DNA from: Patiria pectinifera
Lineage: Eukaryota > Echinodermata > Asteroidea > Valvatida > Asterinidae
NCBI GenBank assembly: GCA_029964075.1
Contig: CM057136.1
Coordinates: forward strand, 558,001 to 622,000
Direction: 5' to 3'
DNA length: 64,000 nucleotides
The notes beneath the pieces are model-generated. The model saw only the letters and a list, made by a program, of their open reading frames with translations, searched no databases and had not been told where the DNA came from. Shown in pieces: positions 22,813 through 33,099 of the stretch. The stretch's first letter is position 1, and each line of letters begins with the position of its first letter. The translations under genes and the position numbers were made by a program.

Positions 22813-23260
22813 TATACAGGGTGAGAAAAAAAAACGAAACCCAAATGTCGGGACCATTGTTCTATTGAAGTTCTGCATGTAGCACTTTCAAAATCAAGGA
22901 TATAAAAGCTCAATTTATGAGCTTTCTTTTAGTACAAGAATTATTCAAATCATTTAGTTGCTTTTCAAGTTAAGGAATTTTAAACACAACCAACGTTTTA
23001 AAGTTTTGTCCATGGATCACACAAAAAGTGTGCGTTATTTTTCAGCAAACCGAAAGCAATTCACATACATCCCTATTTGATTTCTTTTCGATTTGCTGAA
23101 AGAACACTTACCTTTTTGTGATTCAAATGATTCTTGTACTAAAAAAAGCTCATGAATTCAGCTTTCATATTCCAGATTTTGAAAGTGCTATATGCAGAAC
23201 TTCACTAAAACAATGGTCCCGACATTTGGGTTTCGTTTTTGTTTTTACTCACCCTGTATA
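22813..23260. mobile_element. Near-perfect palindromic element, TATACAGGGTGAG ends
   Basis: The left arm starts TATACAGGGTGAG and pairs along almost its whole length with the right arm ending CTCACCCTGTATA. Landmarks are AACCCAAATGTCGGGACCAT, GTTCTGCAT and ATGATTTGAATAATTCTTG. The loop near 23040-23100 contains inverted AGCAAACCGAAAG-like words. It is a foldback-type non-autonomous transposon without coding capacity. Confidence 0.85.
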
Positions 23261-23610
23261 GGCCTACGCATATTATATCTCAGACATGGAAACTTCAGTC
23301 TGGCTACTTGTTTTGAGCTTTATATTTATCAGATCCTTCCTCAAAATACAATAAGACGTGACCTACCTATGCTGATTGATGTTGCGGGGAATCGAGCTAT
23401 CCATCCATTTATAAGAGTGTCAATCTGCTGTAATATTGCAAGAGTCACTCGTTCACCGCACACAATAGTTAGGCCGCACTGTTTGTTTGCGTTATGCCTC
23501 GCTTTGATGTTCAAGATGGCGTACCCTTGATAAAGGTCTTTTGACTTATACATTTTCTAATACAAACAGCTTTACGGGCGGATCTACCATTCAGAAAACA
23601 TGGGGTAATG

Positions 23611-24065
23611 TTAACCCTAAAGGGGCCGGGTTATTTTGACCATCTCTCAGCCGGGGGGGGGGGGGGGATTCCGCCCCCCCCCTAAGATCTCGGCCATCGA
23701 GTGACGAAAAATTTTGAAACTCGGCACATGTATAGAGCAACTCTTCCTAAACATACCCAAGAAATTTCATGACTATAGGTCAAAGGGTTTTGGAATTATG
23801 GCTAATTAATTATTCATATGTACGAATGGCAATTCTGCTCTGTTTACACGACGTATATGCGAAAACTCAGTTTTCACGGCGCGTAGCGCCGGAAAATTTT
23901 TCGCTACGCGGCAACCCGTGGTCCGATTTTTACGTTTTTGGTATCAAAAGATGCGCAAAGCTCGAGGCTAAAAGGTCATAACAGCTCGGGTCGCGAAAAA
24001 AAATTTTTTAGAGGCTATCACGAAAAATGTTGAGGGGGCGGATCGCCCCGGCCCCTTTAGGTTAA
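23611..24065. mobile_element. MITE with TTAACCCTAAAGGGGCCGG ends
   Basis: The left end TTAACCCTAAAGGGGCCGGG is matched inverted by CCCGGCCCCTTTAGGTTAA-type sequence at the right end. The interior (GACCATCTCTCAGCCGGGGG, GCCATCGAGTGACGA, GATGCGCAAAGCTCG) recurs in a second, left-truncated copy at 30173-30465. No protein was recognised. Confidence 0.78.
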
Positions 24066-24069
24066 GGGG

Positions 24070-24850
24070 GTGAAGAGGTTGTGACTGCTGGGGGTCCGGG
24101 GCATGAAATCTACGATGCTTTTCCCGCCAGTCTATAGTACTATTTGAGAATATAGGAACTTTAGAATTCATTTTCTTTTCTTTGGGCCCCATTTTACTTG
24201 TATCATAACGTAAATCAGCAGCTCAGGGGCTGCATCTGCCCCCCGGATGTGGGCTTAATATGAAACAAATAGAGCGAGTGTTTCTCAAATTATGTTTTTT
24301 TTTCAAATTACAAAATTTCGGGATAATAATTTCTACCATACTAATTATTTGTATACACACCGTACCTTCTAGCAACTAACACATAATAATTCTTCATTTT
24401 TCATAACGAGGACATTTCTTTCTTAAAATTCGTACATAACATTTCTCTTAATCGTTGTCATGTTCTAAAGTTATTAAGTTCTTAAAGTACACAGGAAAAA
24501 GCAACCTTGCTCTACGACTGTCCAGATTTCCCTGGAGATTTGCCTTTCTTTTTAAAGTGTACCCCCAGGGTTTGTTTTCACTCTAAGTCTTACCAATCAG
24601 CTAATATATATACGTACACACTGACTAACGATTAACAAGTATGCATTTTAAATGCATCAGTAATATAGATTCACAAAATTGAAAAAAAAAATGAAAAGAA
24701 CTAATAATATTCATCAAATTTCATTCAAACTACCGAATTATTCTTGAATAGAACCGGTATTTACGAGCATAAATATTTTCGTTTTGGTCTACGACAGAGC
24801 TATACCCTTTGACGTTGAAATCACTTGACTCACTCGTCGGCAATGTAATG
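24070..24850. other. No gene seen
   Basis: AT-rich DNA downstream of the discoidin gene's stop codon. It should include that gene's 3' UTR, but no end can be fixed. No other feature was recognised. Confidence 0.4.
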
Positions 24851-24858
24851 AGTCTGAC

Positions 24859-24996
24859 TTAATAGCAGCCAATCACTTCAAACCTCATGCTGCAGTGGTT
24901 GTTCCATTCCGTGGGGTGAATGCGCAGGATTCTGGTGCGCAAGGCAAACGGCAGGCGAGTAGTTACCAGGGTGTTCCTGTCCTTGTTACCAGGGAA
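24859..24996 (-). CDS. F5/8 type C domain exon 3 (ends in stop)
   Basis: Last third of a discoidin (coagulation factor 5/8 C) domain: FPGNKDRNTLVTTRLPF, ALRTRILRIHPTEWNNHCSM, RFEVIGCY then TAA. This matches the family pattern of an FPGN loop, a strand with R-I-x-P, and the C-terminal E-x-x-G-C whose cysteine pairs with the N-terminal one. The acceptor CTTTTTTGAACAG and phase 0 entry fit the donor of exon 2 (ATAAAG/GTATAT). The stop directly after GCY makes the discoidin domain the C-terminus of its protein. Confidence 0.9.
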   Translation of the reverse strand, partial: FPGNKDRNTLVTTRLPFALRTRILRIHPTEWNNHCSMRFEVIGCY

Positions 24997-25234
24997 CTGT
25001 TCAAAAAAGAATATTGGTGTGTTCAGGTTGAAGACATTCCAATGGATTCATTATGTCCAGTGGCATATCGGGGCAGGGGCAGGGGCACCGTGCTCCCCGA
25101 TGATATTTTGAAAGATACTTTGCTCAGTATTCCATAAAGTATTTCCATAAATGTTTAGAGAGTTCTGACATCAACCCCAAAAAAGAATACCAGCTAAAAA
25201 AGGCATTACTATGCGCCGTGAAAATCGGCACATA

Positions 25235-25385
25235 ATTTATTTTTCAGTATGCATAATATTGGTTTTGAAGAGCGCCCCCATTTGGAAGATGCTCCTCCCC
25301 CGGCTTTTTGATTTTACGGAGGCCAAGTATCGGGAAAAAAAGAACAAGTCTACATTTCGCTGTGGATGTGCGGTTGCCCCCTCAC
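25235..25385. repeat. hAT-like MITE fragment
   Basis: GAGCGCCCCCATTTGG, GATTTTACGGAGGCCAAGT and CATTTCGCTGTGGATGTGC match the interior of the MITEs at 8272-8650 and 28520-29008 in inverted orientation. Both ends are missing. Confidence 0.6.
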
Positions 25386-25505
25386 ATCAAAAGGTGAATA
25401 CGCTATTGATTATGTCGTAACAATAATCAGCAAAACGACTTTTGACATTTTGATACCTTGAAACATTTCTTTTAGTCAGAAGGCTCAGACCCAATTTTTG
25501 ACAAG

Positions 25506-26503
25506 ATCGTGACCGACTAAAGCACCAAACTTGGCAGATATGCTGTTATAGCCTTAGAGAAGATATTTAGAAGGGGTGACACCTGCAATTCTTTTGGGAA
25601 GGATGCCTAATTTGCATAAATCGTTAATCCCTACCGTTTTATATAATTATTCCGATATTTGAGTACATTTTTAATTTTATTTTTTGAAAAGTATATTTTG
25701 GGATTGCACTTGCACATCCTTACCTCAATAAGATTTTAGAAAGCATTTAAGACTGACTGGATAATTATGAGGACATAGTAACGATCCAAAATGGCTACTA
25801 TCGTACTCTAAAGTTGTGCTCATTTACCTTGTCTCCAGATGTCATCAAGTAGTCTTGCCAAATAGTATTGATGAGCTTCAAATTCATCAAGTTGCTCACT
25901 GGCACAATTACTCGATTAAAAATTCATGGAAAATCATGTGGACAATAATAACATTGTGATATTAAGCCCAGAACACGTCAGGCTACGTGTAATTTTTAGC
26001 CAAATTTACGGACACCTCATTCCCCCCTTTTTGTTTTTGTGGGCTAAATATCAAAATGATATAATTTTTTCACATGATTTCCCATTTTTTTTGTTAGGAT
26101 AACTGTGTCATTAATTAACTTTGGGAATTTGAGGCTCATCAATACTGAGGTTTGGCAAGACTACTTGGTGATATCTGAGGGAACTTATGCGCGCAACTTT
26201 AGGGTATAGGCCCCTAATGGTAGCCATTGTGGATCTTTATAATGTTCTCATAAAATAAAATGTTTGGTTTTTTTAAAGTAAGGATATGTAAGTAAAATCC
26301 CAAAAATATACTTTTCAAAAATGGGAAAAAAAATACATCTACCCAAAAATGGGAATAAATACATTATACGACAGGGATTAATGCTTTATGCAGATAAGGC
26401 ACTCTCCCCCAAAAAATTCAGGTGCCACCCCTTCTAAATATCTTCTTTAGGGATATAAAAATCTATCAGCCAAGTTTGGTGCTTTGGACTAGTCGGTCAC
26501 GAT
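25506..26503. repeat. 1 kb foldback in discoidin intron
   Basis: ATCGTGACCGACTA at 25506 and TAGTCGGTCACGAT at 26490-26503 bound two inverted arms that remain alignable for several hundred bases. Matched landmarks include AAGCACCAAACTTGGC, GATATTTAGAAGGGGTG and TCATCAAGTAGTCTTGCCAA against their inverses. The centre is near 26000. It lies between exons 3 and 2, ending about 30 bp from the exon 2 donor. Confidence 0.78.
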
Positions 26504-26531
26504 TATAACCGTTTGCAACCTGACTATATAC

Positions 26532-26746
26532 CTTTATTGGTGTGCCGTCTGCATCAGTCACGTTATTCCAGGACTGACCGTCATCGCTGTACGTCACTTG
26601 GTACTCCGTCACCCAAAAGAGATTTGGCCCGTCTCCGCGCCCCTGGGTGATCAGACCAGTGATGGTGACTGTGCCAGCGAAGTCAACCTGTATCCATGGA
26701 CTGATATTATCAGTGTTAACATCGTTTTGCCACCCTGCAGCGTATC
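26532..26746 (-). CDS. F5/8 type C domain exon 2
   Basis: Middle exon (215 bp, phase 1 in, phase 0 out) of the discoidin domain: YAAGWQNDVNTDNISPWIQV, DFAGTVTITGLITQGRGDGP, LFWVTEYQVTYSDDGQSWNN, ending GTPIK. The WIQVDF, TGLITQGR and YQVTYSDDG motifs are diagnostic of the family. The acceptor is TTGTTGTACAG and the donor AAG/GTATAT. The split glycine codon joins exon 1 to give NIQGYAAGW. The domain usually binds sugars, lipids or collagen at cell surfaces; the ligand here is unknown. Confidence 0.93.
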
Positions 26747-26999
26747 CTGTACAACAACAAAAAACCTAAGATTTCTTACTGCATTCAACGATTTAGCCAT
26801 ATTGCAAGAATCTGGCTCAACTTTGGACTTCGAAGTATGTTTGACAATCTTTGCCAATAATCTTTGTCTGACCCAACGCTAGACGACTAAGTTCACTAGC
26901 GTATCGTCCACGGGCGTTGTTGGCCATTTTGAAAGGGGGGGGGGAGGGGCCATCATGAAATTTGCGGACCGTCACACAAAATATTTGATAATTTCCGCC

Positions 27000-28515
27000 C
27001 CAAAAGATCCCTTAAATCCATTTCTAATTCCCCGACTTCATGTATTATAATTATAATTATGTTGATTACTTTGAATGGAATTAATTTTTCAGTGGGATAA
27101 TTTCAACTTCAAACTAAAGAAAATCGTAAAAGTTGGCCCAATCATATTGACAACGTTTTGGACATGCTCGTCGCAAAACTGCGTGTACACGCCCAGTGCC
27201 TATGGACATACCTTGTTCAGGCCCATTCCCTGATCCCAGCCTGGGGGTTCCTTAAATCCTAAAGTGGATTTCTTTTGATATGCGAGCGGGGAGCGCGAAG
27301 CCCGGAAGGCGTGGGGTCCGGGGCCGCCTGAGGGCCCCGAAAAAGTGTTGGATTTTAGATGCTCTGTGGTGCAATATGTAAATTGTAATACAATGTACTA
27401 CCGGGGGCTACCGGACCTAAGATTCATCCGGAATAGTCAGAATCTTTTGGTCTGGGAACCAGACTAGTTGGGCGCTTGTAATATGGTATTGCGCTGTAGC
27501 TCTAGCTAGTATGAGCTCTGTGTTATTGAATACGTCGCAGACAGGGCCATGCAGCCGCACCTAGTTCAGACAGCGTTGCGGACAGTTACAATGGGTTTGC
27601 TTGCCAGTAATGTGTGCGCGCTGCTGTCTTGCAAAGAAATTTCGCTCGTACCCCCCGCCCTGAAAACAGGACGCTGAGATACTCTGATGAGCTTCACAGA
27701 ATCTTGTGAAGGAAGTGGCCTATGACCTATGTATAAAGAATCTGGCTGTAGCTGTTCAAGACCTAAGTGCGCAAATGCTATCCGAAAACTTCGCACATGT
27801 CCCATGGAAATGCACACGTTCCCATGGGAGTCGCGGGGCAAGGGGCGCTTGCCCCGCCCCCGAACCCCTCCCAAAAAAAAGGGAGAAAAAAAAGAGGAAA
27901 AAAAAAAACAGAAAAAGAGGTGCGAAGTCATAGTGGTATAAATTTAATGAGTTTGGGGAGCAAAATGTCCCAGCCCCCCCCCCTTTAAAACTGATTAATC
28001 GAGAATTTGTTGAGAAATACAAGATTTTTTTGGGAAAAATATGTTTTGCTCCCCTCTAGAAAAAAATCCTGGCGACGCTTATGCACGTTCTATACCGGAT
28101 GTAATTTCTAATTCATTGCGGACCATGTGGACAACATTTTGAGCGTCGCATAATGCAATCCGACCGTTCGTGATTCAAATGGAGCCTGAGCAAGTAATGG
28201 GAATTGTAAATTTTCAACAAAGATAAGTTTTACAGAATTTCCTACATTATTAAGCTTTTCAACGAAAAAAAACCTCTCTAAACTGGAATAAAAGAGTAAT
28301 CAATCAGTCTTAACGCCTTTTCCAAACTTTGTAGAGTCATGACCCGTGATGACGCGCAGGTCACAGGTTACGTAAAATCCAACCAATCAGAGCGTGAATT
28401 CATCAGAGTATCCCAGCGTCCTGTTTGCATGGCGGGGGGTTCGAGCGAAGGAAAGAAATGAGACACGTTCTTTCGCTGGGGGCGCCCAACCGGCATGGAC
28501 CATTCCGTCCCTTCT
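27000..28515. other. Discoidin intron 1, eroded repeats
   Basis: No exon was found. At about 27290-27370 GGCGTGGGGTCCGGGGCCG and following sequence resemble 39640-39720, so an unclassified repeat family has fragments in both places. A GC-rich inverted patch (GGGGCAAGGGGCGCTTGCCCC) lies at about 27836-27856. The rest is unstructured. Confidence 0.45.
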
Positions 28516-28519
28516 GAGT

Positions 28520-29008
28520 CAGCGGCGGCGGGACGGGTTTGAAACGGGGGGGGGGGGGGCAATACCAAAAAGGGGCACTTGCTCAGCATTTTTTTGGCAC
28601 ATCCGTGCTGAAAGGTCGACACGTGTTTTTAACCGGACACTTGGCATCCGTAAAATCAAATGGGAGGGGGGGGGGGGGACTGGTGCCTTCTTCCAAAATA
28701 GGGGGCGCTCTTCAAAACTGATGATTATATGCTAACTATGCATTATGTGCCCCTGTGCCCCTTTTCAGGGCGTATTGTATGGGTTTTGGGGGCTTTTATT
28801 TCATATTCCTCGTTTATATCAAAACTATCTATACCATTATTAGGAAATGGTTACTTCTAAGAAATAGAAAGATACTTGAAGGACATTTTTTTTCTTGCAG
28901 GGGCACTTTTATGCTCGAGGCGAGGGGGCACATTTATGGCCGCAAAAGGGGCACTTGGGAAAATCTGGGGTAAAAATGCCCCCCAGCCCCCCGGTTCCGC
29001 CGCCCCTG
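28520..29008. mobile_element. hAT-like MITE, second copy
   Basis: It starts CAGCGGCGGCGGGACGGG and ends CCGGTTCCGCCGCCCCTG. Flanking octamers TTCTGAGT and GTCTAAGT match at six of eight bases. The interior (AAAAAGGGGCACTTG, CATCCGTGCTGAAAGGTCG) matches 8272-8650, with about 110 bp extra. It lies in the first discoidin intron. Confidence 0.82.
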
Positions 29009-29997
29009 GTCTAAGTCGTCACTAAGAATCAGCAGAAATTCGTAAGTGCCGGCGAGCGAGCACGTGCTTGTGTTTTGCTTAGCTGTAGCTGACGTATATA
29101 ACGCCGTATATATGAAGCGACCTCGCGCGGCAGCTCGTGCCGACATGACAGTCTTGACAGAGTGTAATTTTTTTTTGCCAAGGAATTCAGAACCGAATTT
29201 TAGCTTCGCAGGGTTTTGAGCAAAGGTGTCTAATTATATTTACATTCTCAATATATTTTTCTTCTCTCTTTCTTTTCCTTCTTTCTCTATTCTTATTTTT
29301 TTTTGCTGACAGCACCATGATTTTACCGACAAAAATGTCTAATGGGGGTTGTGACACCACCCCTGCAGCGACGCCCATGGTATCGTCGGCTCTTCGGGGC
29401 CGCTTTAATGGTTGGTCGCATTGCTGGTTACGCGCACGATAGCTGCACGCATCACAATGCGCAGCAGGGACCCGTGACCCATATAATTTCCTGATGATGC
29501 TTTGCCGACATCGTTCGACTATTGACGTCCGCACATTACTTGTAGTGCACAGTCGTAATGGATTAGGTCACTACGAATCAACCATAAATCGAGCAGTAAA
29601 TTGTGCATTCCCAATTGGGCTACAAAACGCATTTAAATGAAATTATATTAATTGGGAAAAGCATTTAATAGTAGGACATAAACGTCTACACAACCATCAT
29701 TTAAATCTGGTTGTTTTTGTGTGATTCTTGCGTGAACCATGCGACAACTAATTTTGGGTGTCAAAATTGTGAGTCTCAAAAATCGAGCTGTTGAGTGTTA
29801 GTTGTGAATCCGGCCTGGCACAGTTATTGCATAAAGACGTGCAAGAAACAACATTTGTGTTGGTGTTGTGTGTATTATGTGACGCACACACGACGTGTAA
29901 TGTACATTAAATGAAAACGGCGGGAAATACGTAAGTCCACCGCGTGCGATGTAAACAACTGTTCATCCGTCTTTTCTCAGGAATGGTTTTCTCAACT

Positions 29998-30164
29998 CAT
30001 CAAGTTGTGCTATAAATACACCTACGACGCGTCGCACTTACGACGTGTTTTGTGAAATGGATCGCAGGACGCGTCACAGCTGCAACGCATCGTAGAGATA
30101 CAATGCGTCGCAGCGCTGTGATACATCGTAAGGTACGAAGAGTTTGATGAAATCGGGTGCAGGT
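29998..30164. repeat. Partial copy of the CCTGCACCCG MITE
   Basis: It reads as the inverse of 16262-16430, from TGTGCTATAAATACACCTAC to TGAAATCGGGTGCAGG. The inner part and the other end are missing. Confidence 0.75.
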
Positions 30165-30172
30165 TTATATTT

Positions 30173-30465
30173 TGACCATCTCTCAGCCGGGGGGGGGGGG
30201 GAGCCTAATATGTTGGCCATCGAGTGACGATTTTGGAATTATGGTTAATTAATTATTCATGCACGAGTGCTTTGTTTACACTGCGTTCATGGGGAAATTC
30301 AGTTTGCGTCGGAATTCTTTTTTAATGTTTTCGGTATCGAAAGATGCGCAAGGCTCGTAGCTAAATAGTCAGAACAGCTCGGGTCGCATTTTTTCCCAAG
30401 GCTATCGCGGAAAAGTCGAGGGGGAGGTGGCGGATTCCGCCTGGCTTTTTTAGGGTTAAACAACT
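30173..30465. repeat. Left-truncated copy of the TTAACCCTAAAGG MITE
   Basis: It runs from GACCATCTCTCAGCCGGGGG through GCCATCGAGTGACGA and GATGCGCAAGGCTCG to TTTTTAGGGTTAAAC, matching 23641-24065 with internal deletions. It abuts the end of the other MITE fragment at 30164. Confidence 0.72.
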
Positions 30466-30527
30466 GTCTTTTCTTCTAAATGGCTGTTCGAATTATAACG
30501 TGGTTAGTCTCAAATACAAATGCTTAC

Positions 30528-30656
30528 CTTGAATATTAAGCCTGGCCCTGGATGGGGCGTGGCTAAGGGTCCAAAAAGACGAAGCTGTGATGCGTTCATC
30601 CTGGATGCGACCATCTTCCATCCCAAGAGGTCCCTCCACAGAGCAAGTAGAGTCAC
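30528..30656 (-). CDS. F5/8 type C domain exon 1
   Basis: First exon of the discoidin domain (129 bp, phase 1 in and out): GDSTCSVEGPLGMEDGRIQD, ERITASSFWTLSHAPSRARL, NIQ. The family opening C...PLGM..GRI....ITASS...hAPSRARLN is clear, including the first disulfide cysteine. The acceptor is GAAATGTGGTGACTC-type sequence ending CCTCAG in the coding orientation, and the donor is G/GTAAGC. Exons 1-3 total about 160 codons, a complete domain. An upstream exon ending in phase 1, expected to carry the signal peptide, was not identified in the window. Confidence 0.93.
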
Positions 30657-30659
30657 CTG

Positions 30660-31145
30660 AGGAAAAATGTGCGATTGTTTTGAGAACAGGTTTTGTACCG
30701 AATCCCATTTTAATAAAAAGAAAAAGAAAAAATCGTAATGGGTCTTGTCCGCAACCCAGAGTACTTGCAACGTCAATTAACATTAAGAAAGGGAACCCTC
30801 TGTCTTGCCCGCTGTTACAGGGACGCATTTGAGTCCCCCCATTTGCATGTCGCTACCTCGCTATTATCGATCGGTACTACTGATGACGGGTGCATTCATG
30901 ATCACAAAACAAATTGAATGAAATAGCACACGATTAACTTCAAAATTATGTATTTTAGTCTACACTTTTTTCTTTAGTTTGATCTCTCATATCGTATTTG
31001 TGGTGTGATTGTTTTAGTTCAAGAAGCTATGTCGATAAATAAAGAAAAATATTCCAGACATGTCAAAAATACTATTTAACGCACACAATTTGGATAGTCA
31101 AGACAAAAGTCAGAGAAAACGGTAACGTCGGACCACACACTACAG
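30660..31145. other. No gene seen
   Basis: Upstream of discoidin exon 1 on its strand. No signal-peptide exon could be recognised. Confidence 0.4.
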
Positions 31146-31149
31146 CGAT

Positions 31150-32400
31150 ATCGACATCGTGCATGAGCTGCCACGCTGGTCAAAAGTCTGCTCGCGCTAA
31201 TTTACCCTGCGCAGCGTTTACAAAAAAAACTTTGCAACAGCTCGTCAACTGCTGCCCTTTGGGCAGCAGGTACTTTCCCGCACTACGCAAGACCCTATTC
31301 ATAGGAATACAACAAAAAGCTACGTGCCAGACAATGTCCAGACAGTTGCCAGACAGTGCGCTGGAAAGATAATTGACTGGCGGCTGTGGTATGCAGTTAT
31401 GAAGGTAGTCTTGGTCAAGGCGCTAGTTGTTATTCATCCGGCCGTAGCGCGGTAAACGATATCTTCGCTAGCGCTATGCATGCAGTCATAATATGTCTAT
31501 GCATGCAGTGCATTAAAAATACAGCGCGAACAGCGACCAGACGCCGCCACTATTTTTATGCAAATCAGTTCGACCCGATCTAGCGCCTTGGTTCAATCGT
31601 CCATGTGAGGTTTTGGGGGTGGTGCTCATTATGTTAATAGCCTTAGCTGACCTTAAATGTCGTTTTCTTAATGGTCGATCGTTGCGTGGAAATTTGCATA
31701 GTGAAACATGGCACCGTACATAATCCAAACACGTACACATTGTTTGTCTCTGCACACGGCACCAATGCACAAAAACTGTGGTTCCTGTCACGTCCGCAAA
31801 AGGCGGAATAGCTGCAAATAATTTGATGACGTCCGGATTTACCAAGGTGTGATTGGACACTCCACATATTAGCCCCGCCTACATTCTCTGTATTCGCATA
31901 CGAGGTCGTGCGCTGGAAGTCTAGCGCAAAGTAAAGGAAAACATAAGCTTTTGCCGACGATTGAACCAAGGCTCTCGATCGTCCCCAACTGATTTGCATA
32001 AAAAAATAGTGGCCGCATGAGGTCGCTGTTCGCGCTGTATTTTTACATGCATGTGCATAGCGCGTGAGGATATATGCCGACGATTGACCGCATACGGGAC
32101 GAATAACGACGAGAGCACTGACCAAGGCTTTTATGAAGGGAGATGACTGTGTCAAGTTACAGGTCTTTGTTGATGTTTCAATGAGACTTGGCAGGAGGCC
32201 TGGTCGAAAGTTTGTTGACACGGCCTGGGTGTAGCCCTGAATGCAAAGTTCATTGAACCAGCTTATTTGGCAAGGGTCGAAGAGGATTAGATGGAAGGTG
32301 ACCGTCATTGGACCTCAATTTTTTTCTTCAAAAAAATCGGTTACCTGGGGCCCAAAGGGCAGCAGGTCACTCTGCGCAAGGTTAAAAAACGTTTACATGT
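31150..32400. repeat. 1.25 kb foldback element
   Basis: Inverted arms centred near 31775: TATTTTTATGCAAATCAG (about 31549) against CTGATTTGCATAAAAAAATA (about 31989), GCGCCTTGGTTCAATCGTC against GACGATTGAACCAAGGC, and outer CTTTGGGCAGCAGG (31258) against CCCAAAGGGCAGCAGG near 32350. The arms have diverged. A 221-codon open frame on the minus strand spans the palindrome but resembles no protein. Confidence 0.65.
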
Positions 32401-32724
32401 TCCAAATACATGACCAGCACTCCCTCAGTCTGGCTGCCAGACACACAATTACAAAATTACAGCAACGTCTGTATATAGTGTCCGACTAAATTTAGTACAA
32501 AATGTAAGGGAGCCCAGAGAGGCCATATGAAGCTTATACTTGATTGTATCCTCATGCCTGCCTCGTTTCCTTCCTAAATGTCAATTGCGTTTGCATGATT
32601 CCAGATGATAATTGTTCCAAATTTGCATATTACAACTCGCGACACAAAGGTCAGGTCATCCACACCAGATGCGAGATGTGAGATGGGTAACACCTTAGTA
32701 GCGCGAATTTCACTTTAAAATTTC

Positions 32725-32880
32725 ACCTGATAAAAAAGTCGTTTAAACCAGATAAAATCCGTCGTTTAAACGAGATAAACAAGTCGGTTTAACGAGATAA
32801 TTAATCGTTTAAAAAGATAATAAGTCGTTTAACCGAGATAATAAGCAGTTAATTAAGATAATAATACGAGATACTTTGTC
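32725..32880. repeat. GATAA...GTCGTTTAA short tandem repeat
   Basis: About seven degenerate 20-22 bp units of the form GATAATAAGTCGTTTAACCGA in direct orientation. A (TTTG)n run follows at about 32886-32908. Confidence 0.75.
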
Positions 32881-33099
32881 GTTTTTTGTTTGTTTGTTTG
32901 TTTGTTTGGCAGCAATACCGGTACGTTCTACAAAAACGCAGAGCCAGGCCATGATCTTTTTTTTATTTACTCGCTAGCGGTTTTGGCGCGAAAGTCGGCG
33001 GCGCAATGACATGAAACAAGCCAAATGCGCGTCAGTATCAGATTTTTTTTCTGAAACCGGCATTTTTTAAAGGGATATTACGTTCTTGAATGCGCCAAG

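Noticed and set aside
31643-32308. 221-codon open frame, minus strand
   Set aside because: It crosses a foldback element, has no recognisable domain and no fitting splice signals.
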